The notes under the pieces were generated by a model. The model was not told the origin of the DNA, did not search any database, and saw only the letters and a program-made list of their open reading frames with translations. A DNA stretch of 64,000 nt from Meishania sp964351985 (GTDB taxonomy: Bacteria > Bacteroidota > Bacteroidia > Flavobacteriales > Flavobacteriaceae): positions 62,001-126,000 of the forward strand of contig CAYGPR010000004.1 in NCBI GenBank assembly GCA_964351985.1, in the 5' to 3' direction. Positions 44,669-53,323 of the stretch are shown here, piece by piece. The position numbers and the translations under genes were made by a program. Within the stretch, counting starts at the first letter, position 1. Every line of letters starts with the position of its first letter.

Positions 44669-46303
44669 CTAAGGTATCATTTCCTTTAAATCCGAAAGGC
44701 TATTCGCTTCATGAATATTCTTGTCTTTTCTCCACCTCAACATTCTCGGAAAACGAGTTGCTACTCCACTTTTGTGCCGTTTTGATAGGGCAATTCCTTC
44801 AAAGGCGATTTCAAAAACATGCTGCGGGGTAACCGACCGTACCGGACCGAAACGTTCCAAGGTATTTTTTTTGATCCAATTATCAACTTGTCGGAATTCG
44901 GCATCGGTCAATCCCGAATAGGCTTTGGCGAAAGTGACCAATTCTTTTTCACCTTCTTCATTCTCGTTCCAAAGTGCAAAAGTGTAATCGGTAAAAAGAT
45001 TACTTCTTCTGCCATGACCTCGCATGGCATAGGTTAAAACCGCGTCAATGGTCAAAGGGTCCACTTTCCATTTCCACCAGTCTCCTTTTTTTCTTCCTAC
45101 TAAATAAGGGGAATCCTTTCTTTTGAGCATCAAGCCTTCACTATGGACATCACGTGAACGTTCGCGTTCTTTGGCGACTTCTTGCCAAGAGTTGAAATGT
45201 AGGGTTTCAGAGAGGTGAAACGGCATTTCAATATTGGTGTTCGTAGCCCCTCGACTGCGCTCGGGGTGACATACTGTTTGAAATAAATTTTCCAGTAATT
45301 TTCGCCTTTCAAGAAATGCTAGGCTCCGGATATCTTTGCCCTTCCATTCGATTAAATCATAAGCCTTTAAAATAACTGGAACTTTTTTCAATAGTGCTTT
45401 GGAAACGGTTTTGCGCCCTATGCGGGTTTGAAGGTCGTTAAAGGTGCCGATTTGGCCTTCCGGATAAGGTAGGATTTCACCATCAATTACTGTACCGTTC
45501 GGAATGATGCCAATGAATTCTCCGAACTCGGGATACTTGTCAGTGACCAATTCCTCCCCACGGCTCCAAACAAAAATTTCGTCGTTTCGAAGGATGACTT
45601 GCGAGCGGATTCCATCCCATTTATGCTCAGCAGACCATTCGCTGACATCTCCCAAATCATGCACTTTATCTTCAATGGCATAGGCCAAATAAAAAGGATA
45701 GGGTTTGGACAGGTAGTCACTTTCGTTTTCCTCCAAGATTAATTCTTGAAAGGTAATTTGATCGGAATCCCAATTGCCCATGAGTTTATAGGCCAGGATA
45801 TCTTCATCTATTTCAGTGGACTTGGCTAGCGCACGGGTCATCAATTTTTGACTGACCCCAATTCGGAATCCACCAGTAATTAACTTGGTGAAAACGAAAC
45901 GTTCATAATAATCCAATACCTTCCAGTTTTCAAAAAGATAGGCTCGTTTTTCTTCGTCGGATTTCTTTTTGAGGGCAATCATTTCCTCCAAAAATTGGGT
46001 CAACTTTTTTTCGGTGGAAGATTTTGAGGAAGGAACTACCAAAGCGATTGTCTCGGCCAAATCGCCCACGATGTGATAACTTTCCTCAAAAAGCCATAAG
46101 GGAATGTTCGACAATTCAGACGCCCACTCACGCAGCAATGTGGTATTTACTGGCCTTGGTGGACGGCGGTGCGACAAGATGGCAATGGTCCAAACTTTGT
46201 CTTTATCGCTCGCAACAGAAAAATAATCGGCCAAGGCCTGAACTTTGACATTGGTCTTGTTAGTACTATCTAGCGTTTTTATGAGTTGTGCAAAATTCTT
46301 CAT
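44669..46303 (-). CDS. ATP-dependent DNA ligase of the ligase-associated repair set
   Basis: 544 residues. An N-terminal helical DNA-binding domain is followed by the adenylation core with the nucleotide-binding motif KWDGIRSQV (KxDGxR) and further motifs WSRGEELVTDKYPEF and GTVIDGEIL. The C-terminal OB domain has WWKWKVDPLTIDAVLTYAMRGHGRRS. It seals nicks with ATP. A palindromic repeat at 45246-45271 is read in frame near residue 345 and adds CHPERSRG, a peptide known from such repeats, on the surface between motifs IIIa and IV. The frame continues intact after it. Confidence 0.92.
   Translation of the reverse strand: MKNFAQLIKTLDSTNKTNVKVQALADYFSVASDKDKVWTIAILSHRRPPRPVNTTLLREWASELSNIPLWLFEESYHIVGDLAETIALVVPSSKSSTEKKLTQFLEEMIALKKKSDEEKRAYLFENWKVLDYYERFVFTKLITGGFRIGVSQKLMTRALAKSTEIDEDILAYKLMGNWDSDQITFQELILEENESDYLSKPYPFYLAYAIEDKVHDLGDVSEWSAEHKWDGIRSQVILRNDEIFVWSRGEELVTDKYPEFGEFIGIIPNGTVIDGEILPYPEGQIGTFNDLQTRIGRKTVSKALLKKVPVILKAYDLIEWKGKDIRSLAFLERRKLLENLFQTVCHPERSRGATNTNIEMPFHLSETLHFNSWQEVAKERERSRDVHSEGLMLKRKDSPYLVGRKKGDWWKWKVDPLTIDAVLTYAMRGHGRRSNLFTDYTFALWNENEEGEKELVTFAKAYSGLTDAEFRQVDNWIKKNTLERFGPVRSVTPQHVFEIAFEGIALSKRHKSGVATRFPRMLRWRKDKNIHEANSLSDLKEMIP
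45246..45271. repeat. CHPERSRG-type palindromic element inside the DNA ligase gene
   Basis: GCCCCTCGACTGCGCTCGGGGTGACA forms an imperfect hairpin. Its core CTCGACTGCGCTCG recurs at 63293-63306, and it ends in GTGACA like the element in mfd. On the coding strand it gives the peptide CHPERSRG without a frame change. Confidence 0.75.
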
Positions 46304-46310
46304 GTATTCA

Positions 46311-46340
46311 TCATTGCGAACGTGCTACGGTAATCTGTTA
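46311..46340 (+). repeat. Short palindromic repeat, GTCATTGCGA-family variant
   Basis: TCATTGCGAA, a short centre and GGTAATCTGTT match the family ends with a few changes. It lies just upstream of the ligase start codon, in the gap to the exonuclease gene. Confidence 0.5.
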
Positions 46341-46422
46341 AATCCGTGTTTCGAAGTAACAGTTTGCCACGTCGCATTAAATATTTTATACTTAACCATT
46401 TTTTTCAGCTCCTCGCAAAGAC

Positions 46423-46469
46423 GTCATTGCGAGCTTGCTTGTCGAAGGCAAAGCAAGCGCGGCAATCTG
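46423..46469 (+). repeat. Palindromic repeat, GTCATTGCGAG family, full copy
   Basis: It runs from GTCATTGCGAG to GCGGCAATCTG with an inner GCTTGCTT/AAGCAAGC stem. Both 11-nt ends are identical to those inside metG. It ends 1 nt before the exonuclease stop codon. Confidence 0.75.
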
Positions 46470-46470
46470 T

Positions 46471-47499
46471 TTAATTTACTTCTGCCGGTTCTTCTTTGCT
46501 GGCATTTATCTCTCCCAGTTCACCTTCGTATTGCGTTTCCTCTGTTCTCGCATCATAGCCCTGTTCCCTCAAATAGCGTGAAAAAATCTCCGTATATCCA
46601 TGTGTACATATAATCTTTTCTGCTCCGGTGGCATTAATACTTTCCAGCAATCCTTGCCAATCGCAATGGTCGCTAAGCACGAAACCTTTATCGATGGCAC
46701 GTCTTCTTCTTGCTCCCCGAAAGGTCATCCATCCGCTGGCGGAGGCGGTTACGTAAGGTACCATTTTACGGATCCATGTGCTGCCATGTGCGCTTGGCGG
46801 TGCGAGTACTATATTGCCTAAGAGTTCTTGTTTTTTCGTTTCCCGTGTAATCAATGTGGTTTTTGGAAAAGCGACCAAAGGACGCAAGACTTCCGTCATG
46901 TTTTCGATAGCGCCGTGGGTGTATATTTTTCCGATATCGGTGTTCAAATGTTTTAGAAGACGCTGTGCTTTCCCTAATGAATATCCAAAAAGAATGGAAG
47001 TCTTACCCTCTGCTTTGTTCTCTGCCCACCATTGGTTTATATTTTCGAAAACTTCTTTTTGGTGCGTCCATTTGAAAGCGGGCAATCCAAAGGTGCATTC
47101 GGTAATGAACGTATGGCATTTGATGGGTTCGTAGGGAGTGGAAATTCCATCGTCCTCGGACTTATAATCCCCGGTAAAGACCCAGACTTCTCCCTTATGC
47201 TCAACACGAATTTGTGAGGACCCGATGATGTGTCCCGCCGGATGCAGACTGAATTTGACATTGTTGATACTAAACGTTTCACCCCATTCCCGTCCAGAAA
47301 CATTAATATCTCCCAAGCGATGCGAAACGATCGGTACGTTTCTGTGATGTGTGATATATTGTTTGTGTCCCCAGCGGCTATGATCGGCATGACCATGGGA
47401 AATAATGGCCTTATCGACCGGCTTCCAGGGGTCGAGGTACACCTTGGCCGCACTACAGTAAATACCTTTGTCGGTAAATTCAAGAAGAGGATTGTTCAT
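46471..47499 (-). CDS. Ligase-associated DNA damage response exonuclease (MBL fold)
   Basis: 342 residues of the metallo-beta-lactamase/beta-CASP type. The metal motif HGHADH is at 35-40, followed by HPAGHIIGSSQI, VFTGDYKSEDDG and LSDHCDWQGLLE, with ICTHGYTE near the end. Relatives with this gene context act on DNA ends before ligation. It is the first gene of the leftward group exonuclease-ligase-helicase; a 167-bp gap rich in palindromic repeats separates it from the ligase gene. Confidence 0.92.
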   Translation of the reverse strand: MNNPLLEFTDKGIYCSAAKVYLDPWKPVDKAIISHGHADHSRWGHKQYITHHRNVPIVSHRLGDINVSGREWGETFSINNVKFSLHPAGHIIGSSQIRVEHKGEVWVFTGDYKSEDDGISTPYEPIKCHTFITECTFGLPAFKWTHQKEVFENINQWWAENKAEGKTSILFGYSLGKAQRLLKHLNTDIGKIYTHGAIENMTEVLRPLVAFPKTTLITRETKKQELLGNIVLAPPSAHGSTWIRKMVPYVTASASGWMTFRGARRRRAIDKGFVLSDHCDWQGLLESINATGAEKIICTHGYTEIFSRYLREQGYDARTEETQYEGELGEINASKEEPAEVN

Positions 47500-47569
47500 A
47501 GCACGTGGAAGTTACGAATTCCGACCAAAAATAAATTGTAAAGAGGGAAATATTGACCTCTAAAAAAAT

Positions 47570-47577
47570 TATATTTG
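47570..47577 (+). promoter_or_regulatory. Candidate -7 box for the second TerB-like gene
   Basis: TATATTTG fits TAnnTTTG and ends 21 nt before the start at 47599. A TTGAC lies 14 nt upstream of it, slightly close for a -33 box. Confidence 0.45.
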
Positions 47578-47598
47578 CACCCGATAAAATATCAACAT

Positions 47599-48021
47599 AT
47601 GTCCGTTCGAGATCTTTACAGTAGCGATTCAGCAAACAACAACTTGGCACATTTTGGAAGTCTTGCCAGTCTGGCTGCGGTTGATGGTCATATTGCTGAA
47701 GCTGAAATGTCGGTTTTAAAACAATTTGCTCATAAACTTCAAATAACCGATGAACAGTTCAAGGAGGTTATGAAGAAAGAGAACAAATACCCGATTGGCC
47801 ATCAAGTCAGTTATGAAAAAAGGTTAGAACGTTTTTTCGACTTGATGAATATAGTTTTTGCTGATAATGAGGTGAGTGACAATGAAATGGTACTGCTAAA
47901 ACGCTATGCCATCGGACTTGGGTTTCCAAACGACAAGGCTGACAAACTCATCGAAAAGTCCGTTGCCATATTTACCGGAAAAATAGATTTTGAGGATTTC
48001 ATGTACCTGATAAAACGTTAA
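47599..48021 (+). CDS. TerB-like protein
   Basis: 140 residues from the ATG at 47599, chosen because the -7 box at 47570 lies upstream of it and downstream of nothing else usable. Helical, with the TerB-like acidic segments AAVDGHIAEAEMSVLKQFA and FADNEVSDNEMVLLKRYAIGLG. The role is unknown; it is a longer paralogue of the protein encoded at 34585. A perfect palindromic terminator follows. Confidence 0.7.
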   Translation: MSVRDLYSSDSANNNLAHFGSLASLAAVDGHIAEAEMSVLKQFAHKLQITDEQFKEVMKKENKYPIGHQVSYEKRLERFFDLMNIVFADNEVSDNEMVLLKRYAIGLGFPNDKADKLIEKSVAIFTGKIDFEDFMYLIKR

Positions 48022-48047
48022 CTGGGGCTACAATAGCTAGAAATATT

Positions 48048-48075
48048 AAAAAAGGAGGCAATTGCCTCCTTTTTT
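48048..48075. terminator. Perfect 28-bp bidirectional terminator
   Basis: AAAAAAGGAGGCAA is followed directly by its exact complement. It lies between the convergent TerB-like and fbp genes, and its right end overlaps the fbp stop codon by 2 bp. Confidence 0.9.
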
Positions 48076-49081
48076 AATGGTATTTGTTCAAAAATTCTTG
48101 AAGTTTCTCGACCATTTTTCGACTCCCGCAGAAAAAAGGGACACGTTGGTGCAATTCCGTGGGTTGTATGTCCATTATTCTGTTTTTTCCTCCAATGGCC
48201 AGGCCATTAGCCTGTTCCGCTAAAAACGCCATTGGGTTACATTCATAAAGTAAGCGTAGTTTACCTTCTTCCGTAATACTGCTCTTCGGATACATATAGA
48301 TTCCTCCTTTGATCATGTTACGATGAAAATCAGATACTAGAGAACCAATATATCTTGAGGTGTAGGGCCGGTCATCTTCTTCCTGTTGACAATATTTGAT
48401 GTAGTCTTTTACGCCTTGATGAAAGTGGATGTAATTTCCTTCGTTTACTGAATAAATTTTTCCCGTTTCGGGGAATTGCATATCCGGATGCGATAAATAG
48501 AACGTTCCGATCGCTGGATTTAGCGTGAAACCGTTTACACCGTCTCCGGTGGTATATACCAACATCGTCGAGGTGCCGTAGACCACATAACCCGCAGCGA
48601 CCTGTTCTTTGCCCGGTTGTAGAAAATCTTCTAAAGTTACAGGAGTACCTACAGGTGTTATTCTTCTATATATTGAAAAAATAGTACCGACCGATACGTT
48701 TACATCAACATTTGAAGAACCATCTAAGGGGTCGATGAGCACCACATACTTGTTTTGGTGATTTTCATCATTGCTGTTAATGCTGATAAAATCATCTTCT
48801 TCTTCTGAGGCTATTCCACAAACGATTTCTCGGTTCGTAAGGGTGTTAATGAATTTTTCGTTGGCAAACACATCCAATTTTTGCTGGTCCTCACCTTGAA
48901 TATTCGTATCTCCGGCCTTTCCTAAAATATCTACAAGTCCTGCTTTGTTGACCTCATGGTTGACGACTTTTGCCGCCAAACGAATCGCATTTATCAATTT
49001 AGAAAGTTCTCCCGAAGAATATTGAAAAGAATTTTGATTTTCAATAATGAACTCTCCTAGCGTTTGATTTTTCTTGGTCAT
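48074..49081 (-). CDS. fbp: Fructose-1,6-bisphosphatase class 1
   Basis: 335 residues from the ATG at 49081 (MTKKNQTLGEFIIENQ); a further ATG at 49108 is possible. The metal and phosphate motifs are clear: GEDQQKLDVFANE, CGIASEEEDD, LIDPLDGSSNVDVNVSVGTIFSIY and the C-terminal GKLRLLYECNPMAFLAEQANG. It removes the C1 phosphate from fructose 1,6-bisphosphate, the committed step of gluconeogenesis, and is needed for growth on non-sugar carbon. Single gene, divergent from the acetyltransferase gene. Confidence 0.95.
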   Translation of the reverse strand: MTKKNQTLGEFIIENQNSFQYSSGELSKLINAIRLAAKVVNHEVNKAGLVDILGKAGDTNIQGEDQQKLDVFANEKFINTLTNREIVCGIASEEEDDFISINSNDENHQNKYVVLIDPLDGSSNVDVNVSVGTIFSIYRRITPVGTPVTLEDFLQPGKEQVAAGYVVYGTSTMLVYTTGDGVNGFTLNPAIGTFYLSHPDMQFPETGKIYSVNEGNYIHFHQGVKDYIKYCQQEEDDRPYTSRYIGSLVSDFHRNMIKGGIYMYPKSSITEEGKLRLLYECNPMAFLAEQANGLAIGGKNRIMDIQPTELHQRVPFFCGSRKMVEKLQEFLNKYH

Positions 49082-49168
49082 TACAACTTGGGTTTGTGTT
49101 TTGACCACAAATATCCAATATTTTGTGATGCCATGCCATTTTCTTTTAATGTTCTCTTTTTAAATTTA

Positions 49169-49176
49169 TAACTTTG
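49169..49176 (+). promoter_or_regulatory. Candidate -7 box for the acetyltransferase-lysC unit
   Basis: TAACTTTG fits TAnnTTTG and ends 19 nt before the start at 49196. Confidence 0.5.
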
Positions 49177-49195
49177 TGTTTTATTTGTAACAATT

Positions 49196-49681
49196 ATGAA
49201 TTATACCATTCGCAACGCACAGGCCGAAGATATGCCCCAGGTGCTAGGGTTGATACAGGAATTGGCTTCTTTTGAAAAAGAGGAGGATGCCGTTGAGGTC
49301 TCGGCACAGGATTTAATCAAAGACGGATTCGGAAACCACAAATTGTTTCATTGTTTTGTGGCCGAATCGGATGATGAAATTGTGGGAATGGCTCTAGTCT
49401 ACCCTAGATATTCCACTTGGAAAGGTCCTATAATCCATCTAGAGGATTTGATCGTTACTGAAAAGATGCGGGGTAGCGGACTTGGTACCGCGTTGTTGAA
49501 CGAGGTGGTAAAATATGGTAATCAGTTGGGTGTAAAACGCATTAATTGGGAAGTCATTGATTGGAACGACCCGGCAATCGCGTTTTATGAAAGTAAAGGG
49601 GCCAAGGTTATGCGCGATTGGGACGTGGTTCAGCTTGATGAAAAAGGAATCAAGAATTATTTGAACAATATTCAGAGTTGA
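49196..49681 (+). CDS. GNAT N-acetyltransferase (spermidine acetyltransferase-like)
   Basis: 161 residues. The acetyl-CoA loop is MRGSGLGTALLNEV, preceded by IHLEDLIVTE and followed by NWEVIDWNDPAIAFYESKGAKV, a pattern close to diamine/spermidine acetyltransferases. It would move acetyl from acetyl-CoA to an amine. An aspartate kinase gene starts 42 nt downstream on the same strand; a shared transcript is possible. Confidence 0.8.
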   Translation: MNYTIRNAQAEDMPQVLGLIQELASFEKEEDAVEVSAQDLIKDGFGNHKLFHCFVAESDDEIVGMALVYPRYSTWKGPIIHLEDLIVTEKMRGSGLGTALLNEVVKYGNQLGVKRINWEVIDWNDPAIAFYESKGAKVMRDWDVVQLDEKGIKNYLNNIQS

Positions 49682-49723
49682 CATTTCCAACTTTTGTGAA
49701 TAAAGATAAAAACTATATAATTC

Positions 49724-50974
49724 ATGCGAATATTTAAATTCGGCGGCGCATCGGTCAAAGATGCTTCAGGAGTACGGAATCTAGTGAAGGTGTTGGACGA
49801 AGTTGGTTATAAAGACACTTTATTGATTGTCTCTGCAATGGGCAAGACCACGAATGCTATGGAGATTGTCGTGAATGCCTATTTTAAAGATAAACCAAAT
49901 ATACCTGGTGCTATTCTAGAAGTGATACAATATCACGATGCTATTTTGTTGGATTTGTTTACTGATGACAAGCACCCCATTTTCCAAAAAGTCAAAGCAC
50001 TATTCGACGAGGTAAAGGGTTTTTTGGCATGGAACAAGTCTCCTAAATATAATTTCGTTTACGATCAGGTTGTCGGGTACGGTGAATTGGTCGCCACCAC
50101 CATTGTGAGCGAATACCTCAATGAAAATGGGATACGGAATACTTGGCTCGATGTCAGAAATCTTATTAAGACTGACAATAGTTATCGCGATACCACGGTG
50201 AACTGGGAAAAGACCCAAAAAAATGTCACAGAGCTTGTCGATTCGAAAAAACTGAACATTACCCAAGGCTTCCTGGGTAGCGATGACAATAACTTCACCA
50301 CGACTTTAGGTCGAGAAGGTTCGGACTACACGGCCGCCATTCTGGCTTACTGCCTTAATGCTAATTCAGTAACCATTTGGAAAGATGTCCCCGGAGTTTT
50401 AAATGCTGATCCGAGGTACTTCAAGGAGACCCAACTGCTGAACAAAATATCGTATCTAGAGGCCATTGAACTTGCCTTTTATGGAGCATCTGTTATCCAT
50501 CCGAAAACACTGCAGCCCTTACAGCAAAAAGAGATTCCTTTGCACGTAAAATCTTTCATTAATCCCAAAGACCCTGGCACAACTGTCGGTAAGGGTATCG
50601 GTATCGAACCTGAAGTACCCTGCTTTATTGTAAAGAAGAACCAAGTGCTGATGAAGTTATCGTCACTAGATTTTTCGTTCATTGTTGAAGATAGCATCAG
50701 CGAACTTTTTAAAATGCTTCATGACCATAAAATGAAGGTGGATCTGATACAGAATTCGGCCATTAGTTTTTCGGTCTGTGTCGATAATAGATTTGGAAGG
50801 TTAGATGAGTTGTTGAGCCTTTTGAAAAGTAGGTTTAAAGTAGTGCATCATGAGGGCGTATCGTTATATACCGTTCGTCATTTTAATGAAAAGGCCATAG
50901 AATCGCTTCTTAACGGTCATGATATTCTACTTGAACAGAGGGGTAAGGAGACTTTGCAACTAGTGGTCAAATAA
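49724..50974 (+). CDS. Aspartate kinase, monofunctional
   Basis: 416 residues. The kinase N-terminus MRIFKFGGASVKDASGVRN, then GYGELVATTIVSEYL, the catalytic loop TLGREGSDYTAAILAYCLN and WKDVPGVLNADPRYF define the family. Two ACT units follow (MKLSSLDFSFIVEDSISELF and onward). It phosphorylates aspartate in the first step to lysine, threonine, methionine and diaminopimelate; the ACT units would take the feedback amino acid. This is the catalytic enzyme, unlike the ACT-like protein encoded at 27613. Confidence 0.92.
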   Translation: MRIFKFGGASVKDASGVRNLVKVLDEVGYKDTLLIVSAMGKTTNAMEIVVNAYFKDKPNIPGAILEVIQYHDAILLDLFTDDKHPIFQKVKALFDEVKGFLAWNKSPKYNFVYDQVVGYGELVATTIVSEYLNENGIRNTWLDVRNLIKTDNSYRDTTVNWEKTQKNVTELVDSKKLNITQGFLGSDDNNFTTTLGREGSDYTAAILAYCLNANSVTIWKDVPGVLNADPRYFKETQLLNKISYLEAIELAFYGASVIHPKTLQPLQQKEIPLHVKSFINPKDPGTTVGKGIGIEPEVPCFIVKKNQVLMKLSSLDFSFIVEDSISELFKMLHDHKMKVDLIQNSAISFSVCVDNRFGRLDELLSLLKSRFKVVHHEGVSLYTVRHFNEKAIESLLNGHDILLEQRGKETLQLVVK

Positions 50975-51053
50975 AGCCGATAAGCAAATGTTAAAATGAC
51001 CTTCGGCTCTAGCGTTTTTCCTATCTTAGCCCACATCTAATCAAACGACGTAT

Positions 51054-52871
51054 ATGGGTTTAGTGACCGCAAAAGAGGTGGCCAAGGCTATCAATCTTGA
51101 TAAGTATGGCTTCTTGGGCACCTTCATGTCATGGGTGCTGATGAAGGTCACTAGAATTTCAAGTATCAATTCTTTTTATGACGGAAGCAAGCATTTAGAA
51201 AAATTGGAATTCCTAGATGCGATTTTAAAACATTACGAAATCGATTTTGAAATTCCGGAAGACGATTTTAAACGCTTGCCGAAAGAAGGTCCATTTATCA
51301 CAATTTCAAATCATCCCTTGGGAGGAATCGATGGAGTATTGTTATTGAAATTGCTCGTATCTCAGCGCTCTGATTTCAAAATCATCGCCAATTTTCTGTT
51401 ACATCGCATAGAGCCCATGGCACCCTATATAATGCCTGTGAATCCGTTTGAAGACCGGAAAGATGTAAAAAGTAGTCTGGCCGGCTTCAAGAATGCCATG
51501 TTGCATCTGCGTGAAGGGCATCCCTTAGGTATTTTCCCTGCCGGGGAAGTTTCTACCTATAAAGACGGAAAATTAATAGTCGATAAACCTTGGGAGGAAG
51601 CCGCACTGAAGTTGATCCGGAAGGCAGAAGTACCTGTGGTACCTATTTATTTTCATGCCAGAAACAGCAAGTTTTTCTATTGGCTTTCAAAAATGAACGA
51701 CATTTTTAGAACGGCCAAATTACCCTCTGAAGTATATTCGCAAAAAAACCGACCTATAAAAGTTAGGATCGGACAGCCCATTTCGGTCGCGGCACAAAAA
51801 GAAGAGGAAACCTTGGAAGCGTTCACCGAACTTTTACGCAAAAAAACCTACATACTGGCCAATGCCTATGAAAAAGAACGCCTAATAGACCAAATTCCTA
51901 CTACCCTGAAAATCCCGAAAACTCCCAGAAAAATTGCCATGGCCGTTCGTACCGAGGTCATTCAGGGAGAAATCGAAAAACTTCGTGAAAAAGACTGTCG
52001 TTTGTTGCAAAGTAAGAATTACGAAGTCTTTTTGGCACAGGCGCATGATATGCCCTTTATTTTAAAGGAAATTGGGCGACAGCGCGAGGTTACTTTCCGG
52101 GCAATAGGCGAGGGCACTAACAATTCTATAGATCTGGATATTTTCGATGAGTATTATCATCACCTGTTTCTATGGGACGATGAGGAAAAGACTATTGTAG
52201 GCGCTTATCGTATGGGTATGGGATCCGAGATTTTTGCTAAATTCGGAATCGATGGATTCTATTTACAAGACCTCTTTCGGTTCGAGCCCGAACTTTTCCC
52301 CATGATGGAAAAATCCATTGAAATGGGTAGGGCCTATATCGTCAAAGAGTACCAACAAAAACCAATGCCACTATTTTTGTTATGGAAGGGCATCGTACAT
52401 ACCACCCTAAGGCACCCTGAGCATAAATACTTGATAGGTGGGGTGAGTATCAGCAACCAGTTTTCGAACTTTTCTAAATCGTTGATGATCGAGTTTATGA
52501 AATCGAACTATTGGGATCCCTATGTGGCGCAATATGTAAGACCGAAAAAAGAATTCAAGGTAAAACTTAACGATGCCGATAAGGAATTTGTATTCGACGA
52601 GACCGAGGCAGACCTCAATAAGTTCGATCGTTTGATCAATGAAGTAGAACCAGGCGACCTTCGATTACCCGTTCTCATTAAAAAGTATATCAAACAAAAT
52701 GCGAAAGTGGTCGCTTTTAACGTGGATCCGTTATTCAACAATGCCGTCGATGGTTTGATGTACATAAAGATTGCCGATTTGCCCGAAAGTACTGTAAAAC
52801 CTGTTATGGAGGAGTTTCAGGCAGAGCTTGAGCGTAAGTTTATGGAGGCCCAGGATAATGGTAGTGCTTAA
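51054..52871 (+). CDS. olsF: Bifunctional aminolipid synthase (OlsF-type acyltransferase fusion)
   Basis: 605 residues. The N-terminal half is a PlsC-type O-acyltransferase with the histidine motif NHPLGGIDG (His-87), PVNPFEDRK and GIFPAGEVSTYKDG. The C-terminal half (about 300-600) is a GNAT-like N-acyltransferase related to OlsB and hemolysin-type enzymes (EVFLAQAHDMPFILKEIGRQREVTFR, LFLWDDEEKTIVGAYRMGMG). The same fusion in Flavobacterium johnsoniae makes ornithine lipids; glycine or other amino acids are possible. It thus makes phosphorus-free membrane lipids. Its stop overlaps the convergent arsC stop by 4 bp. Confidence 0.85.
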   Translation: MGLVTAKEVAKAINLDKYGFLGTFMSWVLMKVTRISSINSFYDGSKHLEKLEFLDAILKHYEIDFEIPEDDFKRLPKEGPFITISNHPLGGIDGVLLLKLLVSQRSDFKIIANFLLHRIEPMAPYIMPVNPFEDRKDVKSSLAGFKNAMLHLREGHPLGIFPAGEVSTYKDGKLIVDKPWEEAALKLIRKAEVPVVPIYFHARNSKFFYWLSKMNDIFRTAKLPSEVYSQKNRPIKVRIGQPISVAAQKEEETLEAFTELLRKKTYILANAYEKERLIDQIPTTLKIPKTPRKIAMAVRTEVIQGEIEKLREKDCRLLQSKNYEVFLAQAHDMPFILKEIGRQREVTFRAIGEGTNNSIDLDIFDEYYHHLFLWDDEEKTIVGAYRMGMGSEIFAKFGIDGFYLQDLFRFEPELFPMMEKSIEMGRAYIVKEYQQKPMPLFLLWKGIVHTTLRHPEHKYLIGGVSISNQFSNFSKSLMIEFMKSNYWDPYVAQYVRPKKEFKVKLNDADKEFVFDETEADLNKFDRLINEVEPGDLRLPVLIKKYIKQNAKVVAFNVDPLFNNAVDGLMYIKIADLPESTVKPVMEEFQAELERKFMEAQDNGSA

Positions 52872-53287
52872 GAAAGTTCTCTCTCAACGAAGTCTTCGCA
52901 AAAATCCCTAATATCGTTTCTAGCCTTTTCAAAGGCCGCATGCTTTTCTTCTTCGCTTCCCGATACTTTAGATGGGTCAAAGAAATTGTGATGAATCCGT
53001 TTAGCATTCTTTGAAGGGATGAACGGACAATTTTTTTTGGCGTGATCGCAAACGGTGATGATATAGTCCCAATCAATACCTTCGTATTCATCAACATGGT
53101 TCGAAGTGTGAGATATTATATCGATACCATCTTCGGCCATGATGGAGACTGCACCAGGGTTAAGACCATGGGTCTCTATGCCCGCACTATAGATTTTAGC
53201 GCTACCCTTGGCTAATCGTTCCAAATAACCATGGGCCATTTGACTTCGGCACGAGTTTCCGGTACAGAGTACGAGTATGTTTTTCAT
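52868..53287 (-). CDS. arsC: Arsenate reductase, thioredoxin-linked type (low-MW phosphatase fold)
   Basis: 139 residues. The phosphatase-like loop is LCTGNSCRSQMAHG with the nucleophile Cys-8, and a redox pair sits at Cys-80 and Cys-87 (TVCDHAKKNC), the spacing seen in thioredoxin-dependent ArsC of Gram-positive bacteria. It reduces arsenate to arsenite. It is the last gene of a five-gene operon led by arsR. A (GGTTAAG)3 tandem repeat lies in the 36-nt gap to the gene before it. Confidence 0.92.
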   Translation of the reverse strand: MKNILVLCTGNSCRSQMAHGYLERLAKGSAKIYSAGIETHGLNPGAVSIMAEDGIDIISHTSNHVDEYEGIDWDYIITVCDHAKKNCPFIPSKNAKRIHHNFFDPSKVSGSEEEKHAAFEKARNDIRDFCEDFVERELS

Positions 53288-53294
53288 GTATTTT

Positions 53295-53315
53295 GGTTAA
53301 GGGTTAAGGGTTAAG
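53295..53315. repeat. Tandem repeat (GGTTAAG)x3
   Basis: Three perfect 7-bp units lie in the gap between the acetyltransferase and arsC genes, followed by a G run. The number of units could vary between strains. Confidence 0.8.
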
Positions 53316-53323
53316 GGGGTTCT

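Noticed and set aside
53295..53315. CRISPR-like or telomere-like repeat
   Set aside because: Units are only 7 bp with no spacers; it is a simple tandem repeat.
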